From: a virus
Reading direction: 5' to 3' (one strand)
Length of the DNA: 30,416 nucleotides
Virus record (IMG/VR): IMGVR_UViG_3300028563_000060
Span: 1-30,416 of that record
This document shows, piece after piece, positions 1 through 7,742 of this stretch. The notes below the pieces were generated by a model that was given only the letters and a program-made list of their open reading frames with translations, searched no databases and was not told the origin of the DNA. The position numbers and the translations under genes are program-made. Every line of letters begins with the position of its first letter. Position 1 is the stretch's first letter.

Positions 1-968
1 GTCGCTTCAGGCGTAAACTTATTTTTGATAAACTTACTCAAATTTACGACAACCAGACGGCAAGCGTCGTACGCACACAACGGGAGTTCAGAGCAAGGAT
101 TTGATGCAATTGTTTTAAACCCATCATCCGAGTAACAATCCGCTGGTGAATTCTTTATTATCGTGTCCCAAAACATTACACCCGGTTCAGCACATGCATG
201 AGCCGCAGACACCGTCTTGTTCCAGATTTCAGACGCCTTCACTTTGCGTGAAATTACGTGCTCAACGTCCTTGTCAACGGGAAATCGTTGTTCATACTCT
301 TCACCACTTTCAAGCGCGTTCATGAACTCGTCAGTGTACTTCACTGAGACGTTTGCGCCTGTAATCTTAGTCTTGTCACGCTTTGCGTCGATGAAAGTGT
401 CGACCTCTAATGCGTGGCACGATATCAGCTGCATCAAAGCGCCACGCCTGCCGCCTTGCGCAACTTCCCTCGTCGTGTTGCTGAAGCGCTCCATGAACAC
501 CTTGATGCCGTCAGTGGTGCGTGCTGCGTTCTTTGTCTTTGTCCCACGTGGACGAAGAGCCGACAAGTCAATGCCGACACCGCCGCGGCGCTTCATTATC
601 TGAACGAGCTCTTGATCAGTCTTCAAAATCCCACCATAGCTGTCGTGCAAGTCAACGACAAAGCAATTTGACAATGACTGAAGCCTGTGTTCATCGCCTA
701 TCGCGGCCATTGGGCTACCTTGTGGCACAACTTTCCATGACGACAGGAGCTCAAATATCTCATCTTCACCCATCGGATTAGCGTATCTTTGCTCAATGCG
801 AGCAAATTCTTTCGCCAACCTGTGATGCATGTCGACAGGTGTTTTCTCTGTTAGATTTCCGTCTACGTCTCTCAATGCATATTTGTTCACGAACACGTCT
901 GCCGCGAGGGCATCATCACCAAAATACTCAAAACTTGCCTGATACGCTTCATCATGTGTGTACGTCAT
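1..968 (-). CDS. nrdJ: Class II (adenosylcobalamin-dependent) ribonucleotide reductase, N-terminal part
   Basis: Makes deoxyribonucleotides for phage DNA synthesis. The minus-strand frame is open from an ATG at 968 to the left edge, giving about 322 residues and no C-terminus. The translation has the RNR fold signatures: SNCFV with a redox Cys near residue 102, a nucleotide-binding stretch around 128-150 (RRGGVGIDLSALRPRG), REVAQGGRRGALMQ near 168-180, and the radical-site motif NPCSELPL at about 290-297 with the expected Asn, Cys and Glu. The pattern NCFV-RGGVGIDLS-NPCSE and the lack of an ATP-cone at the start fit the B12-dependent NrdJ type rather than class I NrdA. An AGAGAG ribosome site precedes the ATG. 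It lies downstream of the helicase gene in the same direction, with a 51-bp gap that contains a TATACAAT-like sequence. The final redox cysteine pair would lie off the window, so the class call rests on the N-terminal half. Confidence 0.88.
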   Translation of the reverse strand, partial: MTYTHDEAYQASFEYFGDDALAADVFVNKYALRDVDGNLTEKTPVDMHHRLAKEFARIEQRYANPMGEDEIFELLSSWKVVPQGSPMAAIGDEHRLQSLSNCFVVDLHDSYGGILKTDQELVQIMKRRGGVGIDLSALRPRGTKTKNAARTTDGIKVFMERFSNTTREVAQGGRRGALMQLISCHALEVDTFIDAKRDKTKITGANVSVKYTDEFMNALESGEEYEQRFPVDKDVEHVISRKVKASEIWNKTVSAAHACAEPGVMFWDTIIKNSPADCYSDDGFKTIASNPCSELPLCAYDACRLVVVNLSKFIKNKFTPEA

Positions 969-1019
969 TGTTCTCTCTTGGGATATGTAAGCCAAGCTTC
1001 TGTAATTATTGTATACAAC

Positions 1020-2450
1020 TCAGTTCTTGAGGTCAGGATGCAACGAATTCCATTTGTCCTTGAGCTGTTTCTTTAGATCACTATCGTCGTCCTTGTTTGT
1101 GTCTTCAAGCGTTTGAGCTTCACCCAATATTTTAAATTTTGAACGCGCAGTGTTGACTTGCATGTTCCAAAGCCATCCGTCTGTTCCAACGCGACTTTTT
1201 GTCAAAAATAACCTTGCAGCACCGGAAGCTTTTTCTATTGACTTTCTCGACAATGTCATCACAACATCACACTCTGCAACTTTACTAAATGCATCTGCAA
1301 TGTCATCACTATCAACTACGTTTTTACTTGCACCACCGCGGTTTGACTGACACGCAGTATGGAGAGCAATATTCTTCTCATATGCAAAAGCTCGAAGCTC
1401 TTGATAAAGAGACTGTAGCTCATCGCGTTTTTCATTGTACTTTTGTGACGGTTTCATGATGTCAGCATAGTCAAGAACGACCATATCGGGCACAAAACCT
1501 TTTTTGAGCTCCAAACGTTCTAAATGATTTCGTAAAGTGTTCACTGTCGCAGTTTTTGTCGGAAAGAACTTTACAAATAATCTCCCGATGTCCATATCAC
1601 CATACATTTTTTGTACGTTTTTCTGCATTTCCAACGCTTTTTGCTTCGCTTCTGGGGTGCTTTGCATTGGCGAAAGATCATTATAATCTATGTCACACAT
1701 GTTCGTGTCTATGCGACACGACACTTGCGGTTCATAAAGTTCAAACGTGTAGTACACGACATTTTTCTTTTGACGTAAACAATTTGATGCCATTTGTACC
1801 AAAAAATGACTTTTTCCCACCCCGGACGACGCGATTACACACGCGAGCTCCCCGCGTCCTAATCCACCATTAAATTTTGTGTCTAACGCATCTAATCCCG
1901 TCGATATTACGTCCCTTGATTTATCTGTAAATCGTGCATCAAAGTCTTCAAGTAGCTCTAATCCTAACGATGGCGTCTGACCCACGCCAATCGCGTCCCT
2001 TATGTCTTTTACGATGTCATCGTACTTTTCTTGTTCAATGTTGTCAAGAGCCTTTTCAAATGCGCTTCTCAACGCTTGGCGCCTACAGAACTCAAGCGCC
2101 TTTTCTTTGACAAATGGCAAGTCACATGCGTCTGTGTTTGCATGAACTCTTTTTATGTACTCAACGACTTGTTCACGAAGAGCTGCATCAGTGCCCGTCT
2201 TGAGCTCATCACGCACTATCGTGAGTAGTATTTGCAACGAAGGAAAAGTCTTGTACTTTTTGGCATATCCCAGGTACTTCTCCGCGAGAAACTGTAAATA
2301 TTTCAGGTCGAAATAATTCGTGTTAAACACCTCGAGAATGTTCTCGGCAAAGTGTTTGTCGACGATCATAGACGTTAACACGCGTTCTTGGAACGCTTTA
2401 CCGAATTGATTAAACGTTACTGATGACGTCATCTGTTTGCTGTCTGACAT
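1020..2450 (-). CDS. Replicative DNA helicase, DnaB/T4 gp41-like
   Basis: Hexameric helicase that unwinds the replication fork and works with primase. The 476-residue protein is about the length of T4 gp41. Residues 1-160 form the helical N-terminal domain. The RecA-like motor begins near 182 (STGLDALDTKFNGGLGRGE), with Walker A ASSGVGKS at 207-214 and Walker B MVVLDYAD at 323-330, followed by ACQSNRG (the DnaB-family sensor region) and a basic TKSRVG near 425. The gene lies 38 bp after the methyltransferase gene and 51 bp before nrdJ on the same strand, so these three may form one transcription unit. No clear ribosome site precedes the ATG: the leader is AT-rich (TTTAAAAACACAAA), with a TATAAA further up. 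The C-terminus is lysine- and acid-rich. DnaB-family assignment is firm; the gp41 subgroup is inferred from length and the phage setting. Confidence 0.88.
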   Translation of the reverse strand: MSDSKQMTSSVTFNQFGKAFQERVLTSMIVDKHFAENILEVFNTNYFDLKYLQFLAEKYLGYAKKYKTFPSLQILLTIVRDELKTGTDAALREQVVEYIKRVHANTDACDLPFVKEKALEFCRRQALRSAFEKALDNIEQEKYDDIVKDIRDAIGVGQTPSLGLELLEDFDARFTDKSRDVISTGLDALDTKFNGGLGRGELACVIASSGVGKSHFLVQMASNCLRQKKNVVYYTFELYEPQVSCRIDTNMCDIDYNDLSPMQSTPEAKQKALEMQKNVQKMYGDMDIGRLFVKFFPTKTATVNTLRNHLERLELKKGFVPDMVVLDYADIMKPSQKYNEKRDELQSLYQELRAFAYEKNIALHTACQSNRGGASKNVVDSDDIADAFSKVAECDVVMTLSRKSIEKASGAARLFLTKSRVGTDGWLWNMQVNTARSKFKILGEAQTLEDTNKDDDSDLKKQLKDKWNSLHPDLKN

Positions 2451-2488
2451 TTTGTGTTTTTAAAGTAATCAATTTATACAATGTCGTA

Positions 2489-3316
2489 TCACGCATACGT
2501 CACATCGAGGGCGCTAAATCTCTTCTTCATCGTCTCAATCGCTTCTATGTTCATGTCGACGAGAATGAACTTACGATCAAGCGCAACCGCACTTGCACCC
2601 GTCGTTCCTGACCCGGCACAAAAGTCAAGCACGGTGTCACCCTTGTTTGAAAAAGCTGTGATCAATCGCTTCACCAACTTCTCGGGCTTTTGTGAAACAT
2701 AATTCACACGTTCATGAGCGTTCGTTCCAACGATTCCAAGCTCCCAAACGTCAGTCGGAATTTGTCCGGCTTCAGCACGTTCCTTGGTTTTTTGCAACGA
2801 GGGCGCTTTGTACGGGATACGATCCACGTCATTATAATTGAAGATGTGCCCATCAGGTGTCTTTGAATACACCAAGATTGTGTTGTGTTTTCGCGGGAAA
2901 CATCGCTTTCCTCTCCCACCGAAATTAAACGACCATATCAGAGAATTCACAAAACAATCTTTCCCAAATAATGCGTCTAAGTACACTCTCGCTTCGTGTT
3001 CAGCGCGCCAGTCTAAGTGTAGACACAAGGTTCCGTTGTTCGTGAGAATTCGTTTAACTTCTACCAAGTGCGGTTCAAGAAAATCTTTCACGTAGTCGTC
3101 AAACTTGTCTTCATACGAAGCTTTAGACACCACTTTGTTCGTGTACGTGTTTCCACCAAAACCCTTGACACCCTCTGACGATCTTATCGACTTCACCGAT
3201 TGTAACTGTTGCGTGTGACCTGTCGCAAAAGGTGGATCAATCACGCACAATGTCACGCTCTCGTTATCAATATTTTTCAACACGGGTAACGCGTCACTAT
3301 GATAAACAATGTTCAT
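2489..3316 (-). CDS. DNA adenine/cytosine-N4 methyltransferase, beta-class
   Basis: Transfers a methyl group from S-adenosylmethionine to an exocyclic amine of DNA. The catalytic motif IV is DPPF at residues 27-30 and the AdoMet-binding motif I is FCAGSGTTG near 232-240, so the order is IV then I, as in beta-class enzymes. Between them is an LHLDWRAEHEAR segment typical of phage and type III-like Mod enzymes, and the C-terminus has RKFILVDMN after motif I. No restriction partner is adjacent, so it is probably an orphan enzyme that protects phage DNA or marks it. A TAAAAT box ends 6 nt before the ATG at 3316 and no Shine-Dalgarno is visible, so the message may start at the ATG. DPPF does not settle whether the target is adenine or cytosine-N4. 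Confidence 0.88.
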   Translation of the reverse strand: MNIVYHSDALPVLKNIDNESVTLCVIDPPFATGHTQQLQSVKSIRSSEGVKGFGGNTYTNKVVSKASYEDKFDDYVKDFLEPHLVEVKRILTNNGTLCLHLDWRAEHEARVYLDALFGKDCFVNSLIWSFNFGGRGKRCFPRKHNTILVYSKTPDGHIFNYNDVDRIPYKAPSLQKTKERAEAGQIPTDVWELGIVGTNAHERVNYVSQKPEKLVKRLITAFSNKGDTVLDFCAGSGTTGASAVALDRKFILVDMNIEAIETMKKRFSALDVTYA

Positions 3317-3372
3317 GTAACGATTTTAAACATTTGTGATGTTCGCGTATCAAATATTTATTTGTTAGTTCT

Positions 3373-4674
3373 ATGCGCACCACAATCGATAATTCACATG
3401 GCGTCGTCTCATATTGTGATGGATTTGATCTTGAAATCAGCACGCCAATGACTGCAAGCCAAGGTATTGTAACAAATGTACTGTCGGCGAGTACAATCAC
3501 GTCTGACACGATAAGCGATCTCGAAGCACCATCGTACTTGACGTTAGGATTATCGCTTGCGACGCCAAACAATCGCATGTTTTCACCTGGAAGCGGGATA
3601 ACCGTGTTAGACGAGGGACCAGGTGGGAGACTAATTGTTAACGCTGTTTCAAGCAGCCAGAAAACATTCACGTTTGCAGATCAATTTGCTTACTATCTTT
3701 TGCTTGCACCCACCGGATCAGTTCCAAATGGACACACGTTTTCAGTCTCCGGTAGTGGATTAAACTTGTTTGACGACGGTGCTTTTGCAAGGCTGTCAAT
3801 TAACGACAACGTCGTTGTGTGTACTTCGGGATCCGCACTATCAAGTTCAATTGATATAACCATCAAACAAGTAAGTTCATCAATCGCAGCAAGACTAACG
3901 ATTGACGAAGCGAGTTCGTTTGCAACGTCGAGTTCGTTTGCAACACGTGCAACGACTGACGAAACCAATTCAACAAACATGTCATCGAGCATTGATCTCA
4001 CAATAAAACAAGTAAGTTCATCGATAGACACAACAATTAAACAATCGAGCGGGAGTATAATTTCACAAGCAGTCACTGCGTCAGTTCCTTACATATACAG
4101 TTCCGGAAGCGGCGGCACGTGGACAGATTTAATTGGTAACGCAGATCAAGCTTCAGGCGCTGGTGCACTGACAAATGAACCGTTTTTGTTCTCCGTCAAT
4201 TTATTATTTTTTAGAACCGCGCAATCAGACAATTTAACGTATAAATTTCAAATGCCTCATTCGTGGAACGTTAGTTCAAGCGTGCACCCACACATTCATT
4301 GGTTACCTTGTGCCGCGCCAACGCTCAACGTAACACAGTCGGTGAACTTTGGCTTTCAATGGGGATGGTGTCCGAGAGGACAAGCGTTTCCAACGACGTG
4401 GACAACTGGAAGTTTGTCACTGCCGGTCAGTGCAAGCATGTTGAACGTACAGCAAAAAAACGAATTCGCACAAATTGCACCAGCAAACGTAGCGAACAAC
4501 GTGTCGGCGATTGGAATTTTACGAGTATTTCGTAGCGGATCCAGCGCGGCAGACACGTATAACGCCGCAAAACCAGGATCAGGAACTGCTTCTGCGAATG
4601 TTGGTTTATTGTCAATTGACGTTCATTACCAATCAAATGCCGCAGGCACAATCAACGAATACACACTACCGTAG
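3373..4674 (+). CDS. Tail-fibre-like structural protein with Ser-rich repeats
   Basis: A 433-residue protein of low-complexity, beta-rich type, proposed as a fibre or receptor-binding protein. Two related beta segments occur near residues 66-92 (FSPGSGITVLDEGPGGRLIV) and 116-143 (FSVSGSGLNLFDDGAFARLS). A central region repeats SSSIDLTIKQ-like units four times between about 155 and 235, which would suit a trimeric shaft. The last 190 residues form a separate globular domain with HPHIHWLP near 301-308 and aromatic strands. No signal peptide or enzyme motif is seen. It is a lone plus-strand gene between minus-strand replication genes and overlaps the tail of the phosphoesterase gene by 9 bp, which suggests an inserted cassette. 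The start lacks a clear ribosome site. Structural role is moderately supported; the receptor is unknown. Confidence 0.7.
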   Translation: MRTTIDNSHGVVSYCDGFDLEISTPMTASQGIVTNVLSASTITSDTISDLEAPSYLTLGLSLATPNNRMFSPGSGITVLDEGPGGRLIVNAVSSSQKTFTFADQFAYYLLLAPTGSVPNGHTFSVSGSGLNLFDDGAFARLSINDNVVVCTSGSALSSSIDITIKQVSSSIAARLTIDEASSFATSSSFATRATTDETNSTNMSSSIDLTIKQVSSSIDTTIKQSSGSIISQAVTASVPYIYSSGSGGTWTDLIGNADQASGAGALTNEPFLFSVNLLFFRTAQSDNLTYKFQMPHSWNVSSSVHPHIHWLPCAAPTLNVTQSVNFGFQWGWCPRGQAFPTTWTTGSLSLPVSASMLNVQQKNEFAQIAPANVANNVSAIGILRVFRSGSSAADTYNAAKPGSGTASANVGLLSIDVHYQSNAAGTINEYTLP

Positions 4675-5526
4675 TTCGATAATTTGATGTCTAGGTCGCC
4701 CGTATTCGGCACCACCAACGATGCAAGTCAAATTATTACGAATTATTTCTCGCGCTTTGCCATGTGTGTGACCTGACAAACACGTAAATTTCACGTTTTG
4801 ATACTTTTCTGCAACACCAAGCAACATGTCGCCCATGATTTTGGATGTGTAATAAGGTAACGCATCTTTCGTCGCGTGGCGCCCTTCGAACAAATGAAGA
4901 CTTGTGAATGGTGGCACGTGCGTCAATATGACAACGTGTGTATAACCTCCCGCGACCGCTCTTTGAACGTTATTTAATACATGTTGTGCACACTCTTGAG
5001 CGTGTTTGCGACTCACGTTGATTATGTGTTTGATGTCGACGCCATGGTGTTTTTCGCCTGGTTCAACGTTTGACATGTAAAAGTCAGAAATTCTGAACCA
5101 ATCATTGAGCACGTATTCGCTCGTTCGCCAATCGCCATGTAACATGTCGTACCACCCATCGGCGCCCACGACGCAAGTCGTGTCTGTCAGTTTTCGTGGA
5201 GTGGGACATGCGTACAAGTACTTTAGATTGTCAGACGTTTGAGATGTCACTGCGAGCTTCGTCGTGACATCGTCGAAGCTTGATCCATAAAAATCATGGT
5301 TACCACAAACAAAGTAGATGGGACGACGTGTGATACTCTCGAGCAATGCAAGATCATTCACAATTTCTGTTCCCGTCGACACGTCACCGGTGATGAAAAT
5401 TACGTCAGGATTGTCGTCAGCGACGCTCTCAAAAAACATTTTCTTGAGCATTTGTCGACGTTGAGGTGTCGTGCCGTCGTTTCCCAAACAGTTCAGGTGT
5501 ATGTCAGTTAACCATGCTGCTTTCAT
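4666..5526 (-). CDS. Calcineurin-like metallophosphoesterase
   Basis: A 286-residue hydrolase with a two-metal active site. The full motif set is present: D8-x-H10 in LTDIHLN, GD in ITGDVSTG near 47, GNHD at 75-78 (CGNHDFYG), a TH in LTHVPPF, and GHTHG near the C-terminus (SGHTHGKAREI). The family cleaves phosphomonoesters or diesters of nucleotides, nucleic acids or proteins; the substrate cannot be read from sequence. The ATG overlaps the stop of the upstream 90-residue gene (TTTATGA), with GAGGAT as ribosome site, so the two are translationally coupled. The 3' end overlaps the convergent fibre gene by 9 bp. A second, shorter and only distantly similar phosphoesterase lies at 23587. Confidence 0.87.
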   Translation of the reverse strand: MKAAWLTDIHLNCLGNDGTTPQRRQMLKKMFFESVADDNPDVIFITGDVSTGTEIVNDLALLESITRRPIYFVCGNHDFYGSSFDDVTTKLAVTSQTSDNLKYLYACPTPRKLTDTTCVVGADGWYDMLHGDWRTSEYVLNDWFRISDFYMSNVEPGEKHHGVDIKHIINVSRKHAQECAQHVLNNVQRAVAGGYTHVVILTHVPPFTSLHLFEGRHATKDALPYYTSKIMGDMLLGVAEKYQNVKFTCLSGHTHGKAREIIRNNLTCIVGGAEYGRPRHQIIELR

Positions 5527-5795
5527 AAACTATCCTCAAATGTTACAACAATAAGATCTTGTAGATTCACAAAAACAGGGCCGTCGTTCAGCTCAAATTC
5601 AACCTCTGCTTTTTGCGCAATTTTGTCAATTGCCATCACACCGCCAATCGCTACGTGTCCATTGTCGCTCTCTAAAAATTCTTTTGTTACGCGTGAAAGA
5701 ACAACGCTCGAAAAATATGGATCAATGTGACTACGTACGTCTGATCGTCGAACTTCGCCTGTTTCACTGATGATCCAATCGTTCATGTTTTCCAT
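5523..5795 (-). CDS. Small hypothetical protein, first gene of a unit
   Basis: I do not recognise this 90-residue protein. It is mixed alpha/beta and acidic, with no cysteine pairs, membrane span or catalytic motif, and ends in a hydrophobic strand (LQDLIVVTFEDSL). It is the first gene of a two-gene unit with the phosphoesterase; the stop and next start overlap as ATGA. There is no Shine-Dalgarno. Instead a promoter TGTATT-16-TATATT ends 8 nt before the ATG, so translation probably begins at or near the 5' end of the mRNA. A second in-frame ATG three codons in is an alternative start. Confidence 0.7.
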   Translation of the reverse strand: MENMNDWIISETGEVRRSDVRSHIDPYFSSVVLSRVTKEFLESDNGHVAIGGVMAIDKIAQKAEVEFELNDGPVFVNLQDLIVVTFEDSL

Positions 5796-5831
5796 GAGAT
5801 CTCAATATATCACATTCTCAAAAAGAATACA
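5796..5831 (-). promoter_or_regulatory. Promoter of the 5795 gene, leaderless type
   Basis: On the minus strand TGTATT (5831-5826), a 16-nt spacer and TATATT (5809-5804) are followed by 8 nt and the ATG at 5795. The spacer contains TTTTTGAGAATGTGA, closely shared with the promoters upstream of 20571 and 20801. Confidence 0.65.
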
Positions 5832-5833
5832 CA

Positions 5834-5860
5834 AATGGGCTGCAAAAAAAGCAACCCATT
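5834..5860 (-). terminator. Hairpin with U7 loop after hsp20
   Basis: Read on the minus strand, AATGGGTTGC and GCAGCCCATT can pair over 10 positions (one G-U pair) around a loop of seven T. It sits 21 bp after the hsp20 stop codon and before the promoter of the next minus-strand gene, so it could end the hsp20 transcript. The downstream T-run (TTCTTTTT) is separated by several bases, so this is a probable rather than classical terminator. Confidence 0.5.
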
Positions 5861-5881
5861 CAAATCATGAAATCGCACAAA

Positions 5882-6250
5882 CTATCGCACTGTCACTTTT
5901 CGAAGCTGACTTTCTGGCTGCTTTACCTTCTTCGCAATCGTGATCGTCAGCACGCCGTCAGCAAGAGCACAGTCGATTGCGTTCAAGTCATAGTCGTCAT
6001 GAATGTCATACCAATAATTTTTCATTTTTCCATCACGACTTGCATCGATGAAAAGACGTTGTTTATCTATCGTCACGTTGACATCAGAACGTTTTACGCC
6101 AGGAAGATCTATCGACATGACAAATTTTCCATCATCTTTTACGTGCTTTCTAACATTGTCTTTATCTTTCACGTTATCATACGTTGTCGTTACTTTCCAC
6201 GTGTATGGATCATAATCACGTCCAAACAAACTTGTAAATAAGCTATCCAT
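5882..6250 (-). CDS. Small heat-shock protein (Hsp20/alpha-crystallin)
   Basis: ATP-independent holdase that binds unfolding proteins. The 122-residue chain has a short N-terminal arm (MDSLFTSLFGRDYDPYTW), an alpha-crystallin domain from about residue 40 (FVMSIDLPGVKRSDVNVTID) to the conserved strand ADGVLTITIAK near 98-108, and a C-terminal V-x-V tail motif (LRKVTVR) used for oligomer contacts. T4-like and cyanophage genomes often carry Hsp20 for virion assembly. The start is set by GGAG 8 nt upstream of ATG 6250; an earlier ATG in the leader is out of frame. The promoter TTTACA-16-TAATAT (6321-6294) gives a leader of about 37 nt with competing hairpins (see 6257-6284). A hairpin lies after the stop. 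Confidence 0.92.
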   Translation of the reverse strand: MDSLFTSLFGRDYDPYTWKVTTTYDNVKDKDNVRKHVKDDGKFVMSIDLPGVKRSDVNVTIDKQRLFIDASRDGKMKNYWYDIHDDYDLNAIDCALADGVLTITIAKKVKQPESQLRKVTVR

Positions 6251-6256
6251 TTCATT

Positions 6257-6284
6257 TTCTCCTTTGTGAGAAGGTTAATTTCTC
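6257..6284 (-). promoter_or_regulatory. Possible RNA switch in hsp20 leader
   Basis: In the minus-strand leader the word UUCUC (6272-6268) can pair with an upstream GAGAA (6284-6280, 7-nt loop) or a downstream GAGAA (6261-6257, 6-nt loop). The downstream copy overlaps the GGAG ribosome site (6262-6259). The two stems exclude each other, so one form leaves the ribosome site free and the other covers it. Five-bp stems are weak, which would suit temperature sensing but may also be chance. Confidence 0.35.
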
Positions 6285-6293
6285 AACAATCCT

Positions 6294-6321
6294 ATATTAA
6301 ATCATCGTTCAACGTTGTAAA
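6294..6321 (-). promoter_or_regulatory. Promoter of hsp20, with leader
   Basis: TTTACA (6321-6316), 16-nt spacer, TAATAT (6299-6294) on the minus strand, close to the sigma70 consensus. It lies across the 3' end of the upstream gene. Unlike many promoters here it leaves a leader of about 37 nt with a Shine-Dalgarno. Confidence 0.55.
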
Positions 6322-6820
6322 CTGGTCCGGGAACTCGACGCATCACTTTTTTCACGCACTCTTTGAGCTCATCGTAAGATGAAAACTTTCTCCCGCTAAT
6401 GCTTGGCCCGTCATATATGCCACAGTGACATTCGTTTACATTACGACTTTCAATCACTGCATCAAGTTCTTCTTCACTTGCACACAGGAGCACATAATAG
6501 TCTGCACCATCAAAGAATGCCGCGTAACCATTAAGCAATTCAACCATTTCAACGTAACATCTACGATAATGTTCAGCGTCTCGCTCCCAACATTTATCAA
6601 TGAACTCTTGCGTGGGTTCACAATCGTGACGACTGCGCCACTCGTCGTCAATGAGTTTATCGTTAGCAAGATTACAGTAAATTCGCACGCTGTCAAATTT
6701 CGTCTTATATTGTGCTACTTTTATCGACGAAACACGACCCAAGCCATTGCACGGTGGGTTCGGGTGTTGAAGTCGAGCGCCAATGAAGGCTGCGATTGCA
6801 GAGTGATTAAAATTTTGCAT
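6302..6820 (-). CDS. Hypothetical protein
   Basis: A 172-residue protein I do not recognise. It has scattered cysteines (CNLANDK, NECHCG) and an aromatic middle (GYAAFFDGADYYVLLCASEEELDAVI) that reads like a small alpha/beta fold. I place the start at 6820 rather than further upstream (6868) because this ATG overlaps the TGA of the preceding small gene (TGATG), which would couple translation; the longer version would start inside that gene in another frame. The gene is read from the promoter in front of 6966. No function is proposed. Confidence 0.68.
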   Translation of the reverse strand: MQNFNHSAIAAFIGARLQHPNPPCNGLGRVSSIKVAQYKTKFDSVRIYCNLANDKLIDDEWRSRHDCEPTQEFIDKCWERDAEHYRRCYVEMVELLNGYAAFFDGADYYVLLCASEEELDAVIESRNVNECHCGIYDGPSISGRKFSSYDELKECVKKVMRRVPGPVYNVER

Positions 6821-6966
6821 CAATTTTTCCAATCGTGATATATTACACAAATCATTGCGATGCAACACAATGTGTTTGCAATAATGTGGAGCGCACCAAC
6901 GTTCATCACCGCAAAAAACACCGCATAACCCAAGTATTTTAAAGTCTTGAATTGTTTTTCTGTCAT
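6820..6966 (-). CDS. Small membrane protein (48 residues)
   Basis: A short minus-strand frame from ATG 6966 to TGA at 6822-6820. Its product starts MTEKQFKTLKYLGY and continues with about 30 mostly hydrophobic residues (AVFFAVMNVGALHII, then CCIAMICVIYH), enough for one or two membrane spans, with a charged tail HDWKN. Support comes from a promoter box TATCAT ending 6 nt before the ATG, as in other first genes here, and from the TGATG overlap with the next gene. Small membrane proteins in phages often act in lysis or superinfection exclusion, but nothing in the sequence decides this. Confidence 0.55.
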   Translation of the reverse strand: MTEKQFKTLKYLGYAVFFAVMNVGALHIIANTLCCIAMICVIYHDWKN

Positions 6967-7024
6967 GTACTCATGATATCACTTTTCGTTGTAAACGTAC
7001 ACAACCGGAGCATATTATCTCATC
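6967..7024. promoter_or_regulatory. Divergent leaderless promoters
   Basis: The 58 bp between two divergent genes hold two overlapping promoters. Plus: TGTAAA (6990-6995), 17 nt, TATTAT (7013-7018), 6 nt, ATG 7025. Minus: TGTACG (7001-6996), 17 nt, TATCAT (6978-6973), 6 nt, ATG 6966. The -35 boxes are back to back. Neither side has room for a Shine-Dalgarno. Confidence 0.65.
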
Positions 7025-7726
7025 ATGTTCCAACTAAAAAAGATGCGTGAAGGCGTGTACATGTTGTCTTTTACACAACACATTGACTTATGCTACGCAT
7101 TCTTACGTTATCAAGAGTTCTACGAAAGCACTAATCCACGCTTTTATGGAAAAACATTTACGTGGGCTGAATACATCAGGTGGTACACGTTAACGAACAA
7201 AAAAGAAGGATCAAATCCACATGCATTTTACTACGCATCTGACTGGTCAGGCTTCAATGCACCCGCAGAAGTCATCGGCAAAGTGCACGACTTGGGAATT
7301 CCTGATCCAAATCACTACGACGAAATCATGCATGGCATCTATAAACTGATCATGACTGAGTGTGACAAGGCGTACTTGATCGGTGCTGTACCTGGTACTT
7401 CAACTGAAAAACACGAACTTACTCATGCGTTATATTATTTAAACTCTGAATATAAAAATAAAGTTGTTAATACAATTCAAAAAACGCACAATGCGAACAG
7501 AAAATGTCTAGACGAGCGCGCAAAGCTCATCGAGTGCATGTCTGACATCTTGTTCAAAATGGGATATGCGGCAAGCTCAATCGTCGACGAAATCAACGCG
7601 TTCACGACGACGGGAGATATGAAGTTCTTTGACAAGCTCAATAAGCAAGCGTACGCTTCTTTGAAGAAAGAGTTGGTTACTTTACACAAGAAGTACTATC
7701 CGGAATTTGTAAAAGATATCAAGTGA
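7025..7726 (+). CDS. HExxH-containing protein, possible metallopeptidase
   Basis: A 233-residue protein with the sequence STEKHELTHALYYLNSEY; His130-Glu131-x-x-His134 is the zinc-binding motif of many metallopeptidases, and Glu143 could be a third ligand. The first 110 residues are rich in Tyr and Trp, and the C-terminal 70 are helical and lysine-rich. There is no signal peptide or membrane span, so it acts in the cytoplasm or virion if active. HExxH alone occurs by chance in some proteins, but the ELTHALYYL setting (helical, hydrophobic after the second His) is typical of real sites. It is the first gene of a plus-strand unit from a promoter 6 nt upstream. Substrate is unknown. Confidence 0.6.
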   Translation: MFQLKKMREGVYMLSFTQHIDLCYAFLRYQEFYESTNPRFYGKTFTWAEYIRWYTLTNKKEGSNPHAFYYASDWSGFNAPAEVIGKVHDLGIPDPNHYDEIMHGIYKLIMTECDKAYLIGAVPGTSTEKHELTHALYYLNSEYKNKVVNTIQKTHNANRKCLDERAKLIECMSDILFKMGYAASSIVDEINAFTTTGDMKFFDKLNKQAYASLKKELVTLHKKYYPEFVKDIK

Positions 7727-7742
7727 TGTTATAATACGTTTC
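7708..7742 (+). promoter_or_regulatory. Leaderless promoter of the 7743 gene
   Basis: TGTAAA (7708-7713), 16 nt, TATAAT (7730-7735), then 7 nt to ATG 7743. The -35 lies inside the last codons of the preceding gene. The -10 matches the consensus exactly. Confidence 0.68.

Noticed and set aside
217-781. Three plus-strand frames in the first 800 bp
   Set aside because: The minus strand encodes the ribonucleotide reductase without interruption across the same bases.
3297-4076. Two long minus-strand frames (3297-3671 and 3693-4076)
   Set aside because: They lie opposite the fibre gene, whose repetitive Ser/Thr codons leave the other strand open. They have no promoter or ribosome site and no family pattern.
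5867-6241. Plus-strand frame of 124 codons opposite hsp20
   Set aside because: The Hsp20 frame has clear domain motifs, a promoter and a ribosome site; the opposite product is Ile/Phe/His-rich without any pattern.
6425-6838. Plus-strand frame of 137 codons opposite the 6302 gene
   Set aside because: Starts inside the other gene with no signal. The minus frame is coupled to its neighbour by TGATG and fits the local direction.
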